Source of the DNA: VRUE01 sp963817905
Lineage (GTDB): Bacteria > Actinomycetota > Thermoleophilia > Solirubrobacterales > 70-9
Reading direction: 5' to 3'
Assembly: GCA_963817905.1 (NCBI GenBank)
Contig: CAWFPS010000003.1
Coordinates: 744,001-808,000 of the forward strand
DNA: 64,000 nucleotides
Position numbers and translations under genes: made by a program. The notes beneath the pieces are model-generated. The model was not told the DNA's origin and ran no database searches. It was given only the letters and a program-made list of their open reading frames with translations. Positions 28,593 to 36,096 of the stretch are shown here, in pieces (the stretch's first letter is position 1; each line of letters opens with the position of its first letter).

Positions 28593-28928
28593 ACCGCTCT
28601 CCTGTTCTCTGGTGCCCGTTCGCGGGACTGTCAGAGCCGTGTTTTCGTCGGCCCTCTCACCTTGAGACGGATCTGCGGCGTCAGCCGATACCCCTACCGG
28701 TGAAGTTCGCGAAGCGGGCTATGTACCCGAACGCTCAAACAACGCTCAACGGGCGAGGGTTCGGTAGCGGTGAGTCGTCTATTCGTTGAGAAACACGGTG
28801 GGGGTTAAAGGTGGGTGAGAGAGCGCTCCTCTCTGCCCACCGTCTCAGGTAGGTGGGCAGCGAGGAGGGTGCCGGCAGGTATGGGCGGCCGACGATCAAA
28901 GTCCCCGTGGGGATCGGGGTGCACAGCG
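28593..28928. other. Gene-free stretch; former promoter region of the secreted Fn3 gene
   Basis: No convincing gene on either strand. On the minus strand TTGAGC (28744-28749) and TACATA (28720-28725), 18 bp apart, form a weak candidate promoter for the displaced start at 28592. The rest is the 3' flank of vapC. Confidence 0.4.
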
Positions 28929-29333
28929 CTACGTGAGCGCAGGAGAGAGCTGGAGGCCCGCGGGGCCGAGGACGCGGCGAACACGTTTGTCGAAAGAGGC
29001 GACGCTGGCGTCGCCGGCAACCGCGGTCGCCAAGGCGAAGCCGTCGGCAAGGCTGATGCCGCTTCCGCGGTGACGGGCAGCCTCACGGGCCACCTTCGCA
29101 TCGGGCGCCAGAAGGCGGATGCCGAGGGCGGCAATCGCGTCGACGGCGGCGCGAAGGCTGCGCTCCTCCTGGGCCGGGCGGACCAGTGCCTCGGCGTAGT
29201 TGACGGTGCAGAGGAGCAGTTCGTCGCCCTCGGCGGCGAAGCGCCCGAAAGCCCTGGTCGCCTCGGCGTGGTGAGCGTCGGCGCGGTCGAGCGCGGCGAT
29301 CACAACGTCGGTGTCGAGGACGCAGACGCTCAC
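28929..29333 (-). CDS. vapC: VapC-family PIN-domain ribonuclease toxin
   Basis: 134 residues with the PIN acidic pattern: VCVLDTDVVIAALD (Asp at the end of strand 1), NYAEALVRP (Glu), GSGISLADGFALATAV (Asp) and DASVASFDKRVRRVLG (last Asp). VapC toxins cleave tRNA or rRNA. It lies 12 bp downstream of the AbrB-type antitoxin gene on the same strand, a standard vapBC layout. The length is normal. Confidence 0.88.
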   Translation of the reverse strand: MSVCVLDTDVVIAALDRADAHHAEATRAFGRFAAEGDELLLCTVNYAEALVRPAQEERSLRAAVDAIAALGIRLLAPDAKVAREAARHRGSGISLADGFALATAVAGDASVASFDKRVRRVLGPAGLQLSPALT

Positions 29334-29345
29334 GCAGAGCTTTGC

Positions 29346-29564
29346 TCAGGCCCGCTCTTCGGAGCGCAGGCGATCGAGGTAACCGGGCTCATAGAGCCCA
29401 TCGAAGACACCGAGGGCGTGGGTGAGATCGGGCGCGGCGCGGTGGACGACGATGCGGTCGGCGCCGTCGGCCTCGATCACAACCTCGTCTCCGGGCCTGA
29501 GCCCGGCTGCGTCTAGGCTCTCGACCGGGAGCGTGACCTGGTGCTTGGAGGAGATGCGGGGCAT
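29346..29564 (-). CDS. vapB: VapB antitoxin with AbrB/MazE-type DNA-binding domain
   Basis: 72 residues. MPRISSKHQVTLPVESLDAAGLRPGDEVVIEADG is the swapped-hairpin AbrB/SpoVT fold. The C-terminal part (HALGVFDGLYEPGYLDRLRSEERA) is the usual toxin-binding tail. The ATG lies 7 bp after a TANNNT box, so the transcript is probably leaderless. An inverted repeat at the same place is a likely operator. Confidence 0.85.
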   Translation of the reverse strand: MPRISSKHQVTLPVESLDAAGLRPGDEVVIEADGADRIVVHRAAPDLTHALGVFDGLYEPGYLDRLRSEERA

Positions 29565-29567
29565 AGG

Positions 29568-29585
29568 CTTTACTTTAGCGTAAAG
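29568..29585 (-). promoter_or_regulatory. -10 box and inverted repeat upstream of vapB
   Basis: CTTTAC (29568-29573) and GTAAAG (29580-29585) form an inverted repeat. On the minus strand TAAAGT (29572-29577) fits TANNNT and ends 7 bp before the vapB ATG. A -35 is not clear. Confidence 0.5.
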
Positions 29586-29609
29586 GCTTGGTTCGGTCGG
29601 CGAGAACCT

Positions 29610-30809
29610 CTACTCCCACACCGCCGGCGCGAGGCACTCGTCGAGGATCGCGGCGATGTCGACACGCTGCTCGGAGCCGCGCAGCAGCGAGACGGAGAGG
29701 CCGAGCTGGCGGCACTCGCGCTCGAGCTCAGAGCTCGTGCGCTTGGCGCCCTGGGGGATGCCGGCGGCGGCGAGGACCAGGTAGCCGGCGACCGAGCGGG
29801 CGCGGGAGGGCATCAGCTGACCGCAGGCCACCGCCGCCTCGAGCCTCTCCCCGACCGCACCGAGGCCGCCGAGGCGAAAGCCGCCGGCGGCCTGCCAGAG
29901 CGGCTCGAAACGGCGCTTGAAGCGCTCGCGCAGGAGCGCCGGGTCGACCGCGGCCGGATCGATGCGGGCTGCGCGCGGCAGGCGCCACTGCGCCTCCAGG
30001 CGCAGCCAGTGCCCGGGCGGAGCATGACCGCTCTCAACCCCCTTGTCATAGACGCGGGCGCGGGTGCGGCCGGCGCGGGTCTTGACGATGACGCTCTGCA
30101 CCTGGCGCCCGGCGCGATAGGTGGCGAGCTTGCCGGCGCCGGGCGAGGCGGCGCCGACGCACTCCAGGAAGCCGAGGCCCGCGGCGGCCGACTCGGTGCA
30201 GAGGTCGGCGGCGACATCGAGGCGGCGCAGGCCGGCGCCGGGCACGGTGTCGACGGGAATGCCGAGATCGGCGAGCGCCCGCCGCAGAGACGCGAGCGCG
30301 GCCGGGAGATCGTGAGCAGCGCAGAGGGCCTCGCCGCCGGCGCGGCCCTCGGCGAAGACGAGGCCGGGATCGGCGAACCAGCCGACGCGGTAGCGCCCGA
30401 CGGGATCGGGGAGCAGCCAGGCGGGCCCTGCTCGCTGGGTCGCCAGCGCCGCCATCGCCCGCGCCAGCGGCGAGCCCGGCTCGGCGTACCAGCAGGGTGA
30501 GACCGTGTCGATGCCGGCAGCGAGCACACGCCCCTGGCGGGGGGCCGGGCGCAGGGCGCCGCGGGCATGGGGGCCGAGAGCGAGGCGCTGGCGCAGGTAA
30601 GGAGGCAGATCCGTGGCCGGCGCGGCGGGCCGGAGTTGGCCGTCGGCGGCGCGGCGGGAGTCCTCGAGCAGGGCTCGCCACTCACGAGCGCGATCGCGCT
30701 CGCGACGGGCAGACTCCTGGCGCTCCCAGAGCGCGCGCAGCTCTCCTTCGCTGGGCGGCGGCGCGGGCGCGGCAGGGGGTGAGAAGTCGGTGGGTGGACG
30801 CAGAGCCAT
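29610..30809 (-). CDS. Putative Rep_trans/phage gene II-like replication initiation protein
   Basis: 399 residues. The central part shows the motif order of the Rep_trans / phage replication-initiation-factor families: LRRLDVAADLCT (acidic motif after a beta strand), a Gly-rich segment, then RTRARVYDKGVES (the conserved 'YDKG' with upstream Arg) and HWLRLEAQWRLP (R-x-E strand). These proteins nick DNA to start rolling-circle replication of plasmids and filamentous phages. A Tyr nucleophile cannot be assigned with certainty. The N-terminal ~60 residues are Pro/Arg-rich. No other plasmid genes are adjacent, so it looks like a relic of an integrated replicon among toxin-antitoxin genes. Confidence 0.55.
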   Translation of the reverse strand: MALRPPTDFSPPAAPAPPPSEGELRALWERQESARRERDRAREWRALLEDSRRAADGQLRPAAPATDLPPYLRQRLALGPHARGALRPAPRQGRVLAAGIDTVSPCWYAEPGSPLARAMAALATQRAGPAWLLPDPVGRYRVGWFADPGLVFAEGRAGGEALCAAHDLPAALASLRRALADLGIPVDTVPGAGLRRLDVAADLCTESAAAGLGFLECVGAASPGAGKLATYRAGRQVQSVIVKTRAGRTRARVYDKGVESGHAPPGHWLRLEAQWRLPRAARIDPAAVDPALLRERFKRRFEPLWQAAGGFRLGGLGAVGERLEAAVACGQLMPSRARSVAGYLVLAAAGIPQGAKRTSSELERECRQLGLSVSLLRGSEQRVDIAAILDECLAPAVWE

Positions 30810-31030
30810 CGCGCCGGTTGAGCGATGGCGGGCGGGTTTTCGCCCCCCTTGGACGAACCCGCAAGCTCAATCGAGGGGGCTCGGAGAATTTCTCGAAGAC
30901 TCGGCGCGACGCTTGCGATCGACCCGGTCCGCGAGCCGGCGAGTCGATCAGGCTGCCGACCGGGGCGGTGCCGAAGTTCAGCGCCGGGACGGAGCTGAAG
31001 AAGGAGGTGAAGACAGTGCGCGGAAGCGGC

Positions 31031-31639
31031 CTACGGCGACATCGCGAGGCGCTGGCGGGCACGACGTTTGCGCATCGTTGCCACCAGCGCCGCGGCGGTG
31101 TGGACTCGTGCGCGGGCCTGCGGCAGAGCGGTGAAGCCGTGGTCCAGAGTGGCGATGTCGATTACCGCGGCGACCTGCATGGTGGCGGCATGAATCGCGT
31201 CGTAGGAGCGGAAGCCGTGGCGAACCATCAAGCGCTGGGCCTCCTCACCGGCATCAGCCAGCTCGATCAGCGACCATGAGAGCGAATCGAGCAGCTGCTC
31301 GAAAGCCTCCATCCCCTCACTGAGCAGGCGTCCGGCGCGGCGGCGCACTCGTCCGTCGTAGCGGGCGCGGTGCCATTTATTGCCGTGGCGCTCCTTGAGG
31401 GCGATGTTGAAGAGCACCTCTCGGAGCTCGGTTTCCAGCAGTTCGTTGAAGACCACGGTGGATTCGCTCGCGGCGAGGCGGCGGAAGAGCCCGACGCAAG
31501 CGGCGTGGCGAGGCTGAGCGGGCAACAGGGCCTCGGCCACGACACTGGTGTCGAGCAGGATGGCGGCCGGTGGCTGCCACTGTGGCGACTCGAAGGAGAA
31601 GATCGCGCGCGGAAGCGGCGGGCGGCCGGGCGAAGCCAC
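31031..31639 (-). CDS. PIN-domain protein (VapC-like), third gene of a cassette
   Basis: 202 residues from GTG 31639. PIN features: AAILLDTSVVAEALLP (Asp), FNELLETELREVL (Glu), HGFRSYDAIHAATM (Asp) and VIDIATLDHGF (Asp). It is longer than usual because of a ~60-residue insertion (KERHGNKWHRARYDGRVRRRAG..) and a ~30-residue N-terminal extension. It follows two small genes by 2 and 4 bp, so it is co-transcribed with them. One of those is presumably its antitoxin. Confidence 0.72.
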   Translation of the reverse strand: MASPGRPPLPRAIFSFESPQWQPPAAILLDTSVVAEALLPAQPRHAACVGLFRRLAASESTVVFNELLETELREVLFNIALKERHGNKWHRARYDGRVRRRAGRLLSEGMEAFEQLLDSLSWSLIELADAGEEAQRLMVRHGFRSYDAIHAATMQVAAVIDIATLDHGFTALPQARARVHTAAALVATMRKRRARQRLAMSP

Positions 31640-31641
31640 GG

Positions 31642-31890
31642 CTAGCCGTGGCGTGAGCGGGCGAGGTCTACTTTGACGGCAGTTTTGATGCGGCTCGTGG
31701 CACGCTCGATGTTGGCTTCGCGCTCGTTGACGCCAGCGATGCGTGGTTTCTGCGTGTGAGCCGCGTAGGAACCATTAACGGAGCTGCGCGCTTTCTTCAC
31801 CGCGCCAACCGAGGAGTTGCGCGATTTGGGCGGACCCGAGCGAGCGCTTCTCGCGCGCTTGCCCGTGGCTTTGTTGCCTATCTTCGCCAT
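31642..31890 (-). CDS. Small basic hypothetical protein in the PIN cassette
   Basis: 82 residues, strongly basic with a Ser/Lys-rich first half (KATGKRARSARSGPPKSRNSS) and a helical C-terminus (NEREANIERATSRIKTAVKVDL). No family recognised. It starts 4 bp after the 80-residue gene and ends 2 bp before the PIN gene, so translation is probably coupled. It may be a nucleic-acid-binding partner or part of the antitoxin; this is inferred from position only. Confidence 0.55.
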   Translation of the reverse strand: MAKIGNKATGKRARSARSGPPKSRNSSVGAVKKARSSVNGSYAAHTQKPRIAGVNEREANIERATSRIKTAVKVDLARSRHG

Positions 31891-31894
31891 GAAG

Positions 31895-32137
31895 TCAGCC
31901 TAGCGCAGAGGCCGGGGAGCAAAGAGGCTGCGGGGGTGAGGCGGCGTCGAGCCGATCGAGCGCGGCGAGGAACTGATCGCCGTCGAGCGGGCGATCGGCT
32001 ACGTCGGCGATCACATCCTCGGCGGTCTCCGGCACAAGGACCAAAGAGCCGTCCTGGCGACGCTCGGAGACCTTGTAGCGACCGAGGCGATTATGGGCTG
32101 CATCCGCGGCAGTGATGTCGACGACGAGCTGCTTCAT
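31895..32137 (-). CDS. Small acidic protein, possible antitoxin of the PIN cassette
   Basis: 80 residues. The N-terminal half (KQLVVDITAADAAHNRLGRYKVSERRQDGSLVLVPET) looks like a beta hairpin. The C-terminal half is acidic (AEDVIADVADRPLDGDQFLAALDRLDAA), typical of an antitoxin toxin-binding tail. First gene of the three-gene set. No named family recognised. Confidence 0.5.
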   Translation of the reverse strand: MKQLVVDITAADAAHNRLGRYKVSERRQDGSLVLVPETAEDVIADVADRPLDGDQFLAALDRLDAASPPQPLCSPASALG

Positions 32138-32192
32138 CCTCTCGGCAGTGTCTCAGGCCGCTCGGGGCATGTGGCTGGGTGGCGCAATCCCT

Positions 32193-32363
32193 TCAGCGAG
32201 AGCGAAGGTCCGTCGGCGACGGGGAGGGCTTGGCCGGCTGCGAGGCGGAGGTGACGAGGAGCTCGATCCGCTCACCCTTGCGGACCAGGCAGCGGGGGCA
32301 ATTCGTCGGCGCCCCCAAGGCCTGGATCTTGAGCTTGCAGCTGGGGCACTCGAGCTGGGGCAT
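32193..32363 (-). CDS. Small zinc-ribbon protein
   Basis: 56 residues. Two CxxC pairs (ECPSCKLKI and NCPRCLVRK), 15 residues apart, form a zinc ribbon; the rest is short and Ser/Pro-rich. The start at ATG 32363 is chosen because GGGAGG lies 4 bp upstream, although the frame is open further. Function unknown; similar free-standing ribbons occur in many actinobacteria. Confidence 0.6.
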   Translation of the reverse strand: MPQLECPSCKLKIQALGAPTNCPRCLVRKGERIELLVTSASQPAKPSPSPTDLRSR

Positions 32364-32440
32364 CGACCTCCCGAAAGCGATTGCTGTGGTCCGCGCTGTC
32401 GTGATCGTACCTCCGCCGCTACAGGCGCGAGGATCGCTGG

Positions 32441-32581
32441 GTGATCTGCGGGCTGACCGGCGAACCCCATCGGCTGTTCTGGATGCGCTCGGCATGGTGG
32501 TGCGCGGACTGCCGCCAGAAGATCGAGTCGTGCTGCGAGGGAGGTGGGTGTCCTTCGGTGGCGGAGGTCGTTGGAGCGTGA
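32441..32581 (+). CDS. Possible small Cys-rich protein
   Basis: 46 codons from GTG 32441 (GAGGA ~8 bp upstream). The product contains VICGLTGEPHRLFW, AWWCADCRQKIESCCEGGGCPS with six Cys, reminiscent of a metal-binding knuckle. Third-position GC is high. It may instead be the 3' end of a larger decayed gene. Confidence 0.3.
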   Translation: MICGLTGEPHRLFWMRSAWWCADCRQKIESCCEGGGCPSVAEVVGA

Positions 32582-32823
32582 AGGGTGAGCGGCGCGAGGC
32601 CGAGCGGGCCTGGATTAGACACGAGCAGGTCGCTCAGTAGCTGGGCGAAGCGGCCGCGAGTGTCGTCGAAGTCGCGGCGTGCCGGCCCCGGTGCTGCGGG
32701 CGGCGGTGGTCGATGCTCTCCTCGGGTGCTGCGCAGCGGGCGGGAAGCTGCCCACCGACGGGATTATATCGGGGGGGTGTTTTTGGCTCTGGGGGCAGGA
32801 TAGCGCTCATCCGTAGTTACCAT

Positions 32824-33348
32824 TCAGGCAGCGCGGGTGCCGGCGGAGGCGAGCTCGCCTCCATCCCAGAGGCGGTAGCCGATGCCGTGGCAGCCGATCA
32901 CGAAGCCGTCCGCACCGCCGCGGCGGAGTTTGTTGCGAAGCTTGCTGGCATAGCCCTGCACCGACCGGGTCGTGAGCAGGGCCTCCGGGTAGCCGAAAGC
33001 CTGGGTCTGGATCTCGGCCACGGTAAAGACCCGATTCGGCTCTGACAGCAAGAGGGTGAGCAGGGCGAATTCGCGAGCGTTGAGGCTGATCTCCTTCTCG
33101 TTCACGAGTACGCGATGCGCTGCGGGCTCCACCAGAAGAGCGCCGATGCGCACGGGAGCGCGGTCGCCGGCCTCTGGCGTGCTGCCGGGGTCCTCGATGC
33201 CGCCGCTGCAGACCAGGCGCCAGTCATCCTCATCGGCCGCGCGGAGCCGAAGCTGCCAGAAGCCCTTTGGGCTGAGCCTGACTTCGACCGCGCCGGGATC
33301 GGCGTGAATCGTGGCGCAAGCGAGCCGGCCTGCGTGCGACTGGATCAT
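32824..33348 (-). CDS. Winged-helix transcriptional regulator (OmpR/PhoB-type DNA-binding domain)
   Basis: 174 residues. Residues ~65-165 have the OmpR/PhoB effector pattern: VRIGALLVEPAAHRVLVNEKEISLNAREFALLTLLLSEPNRVFTVAEI, then TTRSVQGYASKLRNKLRRGGADGFVIGCHGIGYRLW. The 'RTVDVHISRLRKKL..I.TVRGVGYRL' landmarks are recognisable. There is no receiver (phospho-Asp) domain; the N-terminal ~60 residues are a different small domain. The ATG overlaps the stop of the 76-codon gene (ATGA), which itself overlaps the M48 peptidase gene. A direct repeat with 11-bp period upstream of the operon is a possible binding site. Confidence 0.8.
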   Translation of the reverse strand: MIQSHAGRLACATIHADPGAVEVRLSPKGFWQLRLRAADEDDWRLVCSGGIEDPGSTPEAGDRAPVRIGALLVEPAAHRVLVNEKEISLNAREFALLTLLLSEPNRVFTVAEIQTQAFGYPEALLTTRSVQGYASKLRNKLRRGGADGFVIGCHGIGYRLWDGGELASAGTRAA

Positions 33349-33575
33349 TTCGGGATCTCCAAGCTGGCGGCGAGCTTGACCAGCTCCTGGCGCGAGATGC
33401 CGAGCTGGGCCGCGTAGGCCTCAACGGTCCAAAGCGGACCATCGGACGGGGGTTGCGGCGCGGCGCCGAGAAGACGTGCTCGGCAAGCACCGCAGCTGCA
33501 CCCCCGTATCGAGAGGCCAGTGCTTCGACACAGTCGCGGTGCCGTCATCGCTCCCAAGACGAAGGCGGCGCTCAC
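33345..33575 (-). CDS. Small protein between M48 peptidase and regulator, possible HTH
   Basis: 76 residues. The N-terminal half contains RGCSCGACRARLL, a possible metal site. The C-terminal half (WTVEAYAAQLGISRQELVKLAASLEI) looks like a helix-turn-helix. It overlaps both neighbours by 4 bp (ATGA), so all three are one translational unit. No family recognised. Confidence 0.5.
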   Translation of the reverse strand: MSAAFVLGAMTAPRLCRSTGLSIRGCSCGACRARLLGAAPQPPSDGPLWTVEAYAAQLGISRQELVKLAASLEIPK

Positions 33576-34444
33576 TTCGATCCCTCGCGATCAAAGCTTC
33601 CCAGCAACCGCTCGATGCGCAGCGCCACCGGGGGATGCTCGGAGGGATTGAAGAACAGCCCGCGCTGCGGAGCATCAAACGGCTGCTCCTGGTCGGCGAG
33701 GTAGCCGGCCAGGTCCTCGGCCTGGCCCAGCGATGCGGCGTAGTCATCGGCGGCGTACTCCCGAGCTCGCCAATGTGCGGCCCAGAGCGGTGTCAGCAAC
33801 TGCTGGGCGAAGCTGCCGCCGGCGAGGCGCAGGGTCCAGCGCAGTAGGCCCCAGAGCAGGCCGCCACGAGGGTCGCCGTGGACCTCTCCATCCCCCCCGG
33901 CCTCGCGTCGCACCGATGCCAGCGGATCGCCCCAGAGGGCAAGGCGCTCGAGTGCCTCGGTGAGGCGACCGTCGAAGCTGTCCGCGTGTCCGAGCTCATG
34001 GGCGAGGACGGCCGGCAACGACTCGGTGTGGTCCAGCAGCCCCCGGCTGAGGATCAGGGTGCGGCCACGAACCGCTGCGCCGGGAAGCGGGTCATCGAGG
34101 ACCAGATATGTCGCGGCGCCGGGAAGACCGGGGTCAATGCCGCGCAGCATCGCCAGGGCATCGTCCAGCGCAGCTGCCTCCTCGGAAGTGGGCCGGCGGG
34201 CGCCGAGGCGCCGCCCCCACACCCGACCGCGGCCCGGCAGGGCCAGCCCGGCCAAAGACCAGGCGATCGGAGCGAGGGCGGCGACCCAGGCAAGGTCCTC
34301 AGCGCGGGCCCCGAGGGGCACGATCGTTCCCGCGATCACGGCGCCGAGGTAGGCCAAGAGCCAGCGGACGCTGGCCCCCAGCATCACCTCCCCGGAAATC
34401 GTCAGCAGGTAGAGAGCGAGGCCACTCGCGACGCCGGAAGGCAT
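33572..34444 (-). CDS. M48/M56-like membrane metallopeptidase
   Basis: 290 residues from ATG 34444 (CAGGAG 5 bp upstream; frame open further up). Two or three N-terminal membrane segments (GLALYLLTISGEVML, WLLAYLGAVIAGTIV, WVAALAPIAWSLAGLALP) precede a zinc-peptidase core with PAVLAHELGHADSFDG (HExxH) and a downstream EYAADDYAASLG that can supply the third ligand (Glu in 'AREYAADDYA'). This is the M48 arrangement (HtpX/Ste24). Coupled to a small protein and a winged-helix regulator, it recalls BlaR1/MecR1 sensor-protease systems, though the regulator here is OmpR-like and not BlaI-like. Confidence 0.75.
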   Translation of the reverse strand: MPSGVASGLALYLLTISGEVMLGASVRWLLAYLGAVIAGTIVPLGARAEDLAWVAALAPIAWSLAGLALPGRGRVWGRRLGARRPTSEEAAALDDALAMLRGIDPGLPGAATYLVLDDPLPGAAVRGRTLILSRGLLDHTESLPAVLAHELGHADSFDGRLTEALERLALWGDPLASVRREAGGDGEVHGDPRGGLLWGLLRWTLRLAGGSFAQQLLTPLWAAHWRAREYAADDYAASLGQAEDLAGYLADQEQPFDAPQRGLFFNPSEHPPVALRIERLLGSFDREGSK

Positions 34445-34593
34445 GGCGCTCCTGCGGCGCTGGACTTCGGTGCTCTCCGTCTGGGTGTGCATGGGCGAAC
34501 CACCGCACGCTCCGCGTGCGACAAATGTGAGTCCTGTGCGCCCAGACGGAGGTCAGCGGCAAGGGGGCGCCACGAAGCCATTTCAGTCCCCCG

Positions 34594-34612
34594 GATGTAG
34601 CTGAGATGTAGC
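34594..34612. promoter_or_regulatory. Tandem 8-bp direct repeat with 11-bp period, candidate operator
   Basis: GATGTAGC at 34594-34601 and again at 34605-34612. Spacing of one helical turn is what OmpR/PhoB-type proteins bind. It lies ~150 bp upstream of the protease-regulator operon. Confidence 0.5.
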
Positions 34613-34732
34613 AGTCAGCGGCTGGCGAGCCCCGGAACGGGGCGGAAGGCGACGGCAGGCGACTTTTGGCTTGAAGGGATGCATTTCCCATGCCAGAGCC
34701 AAAAAACCGGCACAAAACGGCGAGGAACGGCA

Positions 34733-34774
34733 TGCGCCCGACGGGAGTCGAACCCGCGACCTTCGGCTTGAAAG
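34733..34774 (-). tRNA. 3' half of a tRNA (integration-site remnant)
   Basis: Minus strand: anticodon-loop bases CTTTCAA, the 3' anticodon strand, variable loop, a full T arm (GCGGG-TTCGACT-CCCGT) and the 3' acceptor strand CGGGCGCA. There is no matching 5' half upstream. 35 of 42 bases match the corresponding part of the tRNA at 42561-42656. This fits a chromosomal 3' tRNA end left by an integrative element. Confidence 0.65.
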
Positions 34775-34832
34775 GCTGAGGGTTGGCCGCATCACGAGCA
34801 GGATTGCGGCGGTGATGCGACCAAAATGCGAC
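34761..34832. repeat. 72-bp imperfect direct repeat, unit A
   Basis: Aligns without gaps to 35694-35765 with 54 of 72 identical bases. It starts within the tRNA-like core (cggcttgaaag) and ends atgcgac. An ATGCGACC pair is visible inside. The two units flank the small protein and metallopeptidase genes. Confidence 0.75.
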
Positions 34833-34861
34833 CCGGAAGCTGGCGGTCGAGGCTCTCGGCG

Positions 34862-35023
34862 TTACTTCCCCTCGGGAGGAGCCTTCTCGCGGCCTTCCTT
34901 GGCCTTGTGACCCTGCGCGTCAAGATCCTCGCTCGCCAGCAATTCCTGGTCGAGACGACGAACGTCCGCCATGGTCGTGCCCTTGGGCAGGCGGTATCCG
35001 GCTGGCAATTTCATTGGTTCCAT
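34862..35023 (-). CDS. Small hypothetical protein downstream of the HEWGH metallopeptidase
   Basis: 53 residues from ATG 35023 with GAGGAGGGT 5-13 bp upstream, a strong ribosome site. The product begins MEPMKLPAGYRLPKGTTMADVRRLDQELL and ends Lys-rich (HKAKEGREKAPPEGK). It overlaps the peptidase gene by 13 bp. No family recognised; coupling suggests it works with the peptidase. Confidence 0.6.
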   Translation of the reverse strand: MEPMKLPAGYRLPKGTTMADVRRLDQELLASEDLDAQGHKAKEGREKAPPEGK

Positions 35024-35586
35024 CCCGCTACCCTCCTCACAAGCTCATAGACCTCCGGATGGAGCCATGGAGGTCTTCCGGTCTTTCCTTGGCGTCGCCA
35101 GATCATCTGGATCGCGTAGATCTCGGCGACGACCTCATGCGTATATTCGCGACGACGGTAGCCCGCCTGTCGGATGAATTCTGCGAGACCATCGGGCAGC
35201 AGTGCGAGATAGCGCTCGCCGGCTGCGATGTCCTCCTCCCCAGCGCGATCAATCGAAAGCGCATGGCCCCACTCGTGCCACGCCACCCGAGACAGGTCGT
35301 ACGTGAGGGTCGGGTCGTCGAGGCCATCGAAAGCCGAATGGCTCTCGTTGATCAAGACCACGCGCAGCTCTGGAACCCAGAGCGCCAGCGCATCGTTGGC
35401 GCGCGCGATCTCCGTCTCCGGCAGCGAACCTCGGTCCGCGGAACGGAGTAGCTCATCTGCGTACATCCCAAGTGCTCGTTCGCAAACCTGCCACTGATCG
35501 GCGCTGATCGCCTCAAGGAGATTGCGATCCCCGGATGGCAGATCCCGCCACGCGCGCCGCACGATGTCATTCGCGTCCGTTCCCAT
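35011..35586 (-). CDS. Zincin-type metallopeptidase (HEWGH)
   Basis: 191 residues from ATG 35586 (an upstream GTG at 35646 is possible). The core YDLSRVAWHEWGHALSID has the HExxH zinc motif; YTHEVVAEIYA, about 45 residues later, can supply the third ligand Glu. The rest is helical. Size and layout resemble minigluzincin-like proteins found in mobile elements, but I cannot name a family. It overlaps a 53-residue gene and the pair is flanked by the 72-bp direct repeats. Confidence 0.65.
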   Translation of the reverse strand: MGTDANDIVRRAWRDLPSGDRNLLEAISADQWQVCERALGMYADELLRSADRGSLPETEIARANDALALWVPELRVVLINESHSAFDGLDDPTLTYDLSRVAWHEWGHALSIDRAGEEDIAAGERYLALLPDGLAEFIRQAGYRRREYTHEVVAEIYAIQMIWRRQGKTGRPPWLHPEVYELVRRVAGWNQ

Positions 35587-35693
35587 CCCTTCCCTGAATA
35601 CACCAAGCAGTGATTGGCAAGTAGCCACCCCTGCGATGGCCAGCACCTCGTGTCGCCGACGCTGGATCTCAGTCGTGCTGCGGAGCCAAACTC

Positions 35694-35765
35694 CTCCGGA
35701 TTGAAAGCCTGAAGAGCGCCCGCATGGCGAGCGGCCTTGCGGCGATTATGTGACCGAGATGCGAC
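35694..35765. repeat. 72-bp imperfect direct repeat, unit B
   Basis: Partner of 34761-34832, 933 bp away in the same orientation. It keeps the ttgaaag core but lacks the T arm of a tRNA. Confidence 0.75.
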
Positions 35766-35808
35766 TTGTCCGGTGCGGTCGTTTCGACCGAAGGTCAGGC
35801 GCTTTGAG

Positions 35809-36096
35809 CTAGACGGCCGCGAGGGCGGGCGCGAGGTCGTCGGCGCTCGCCTTGACCGACTCCGGAATCGTGATGCGCAGTTCGCCATCGCGATCAAGAA
35901 TCGCTTGAGCGCCCAAGACGGTCAGACCGATGATGCGCTGAGTGCCAGGCTCAAAGCGAAGGACGTGACCCTCGGGCGTCTCCTCACCCTCCGCCTCCTG
36001 GGGTTCGCCGACATGCAAATAGAGCACGTCGTTCTCAGCGTCATAGTCGGCGTGGTCGAAGGCGACCGGGCCGATTCTGATGTTCACTTGTTCCAT
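35809..36096 (-). CDS. DUF2283-family protein
   Basis: 95 residues. The first half (VNIRIGPVAFDHADYDAENDVLYLHVGEPQEAEGEETPEGHVLRFEP, then IIGLTVLGAQAIL) matches the DUF2283 pattern 'YDxxxDvLYi...gev.eghv.rfdpdt..vvGltil'. Family members are often antitoxin-like partners of small nucleases. It overlaps the upstream gene by 13 bp and is the last of a three-gene set. Confidence 0.75.
   Translation of the reverse strand: MEQVNIRIGPVAFDHADYDAENDVLYLHVGEPQEAEGEETPEGHVLRFEPGTQRIIGLTVLGAQAILDRDGELRITIPESVKASADDLAPALAAV

Noticed and set aside
34733..34800. Complete tRNA, possibly tRNA-Sec (UCA in the loop)
   Set aside because: No 5' acceptor or D arm pairs with it, and the loop register with a paired stem gives UUC. 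It is a 3' fragment.
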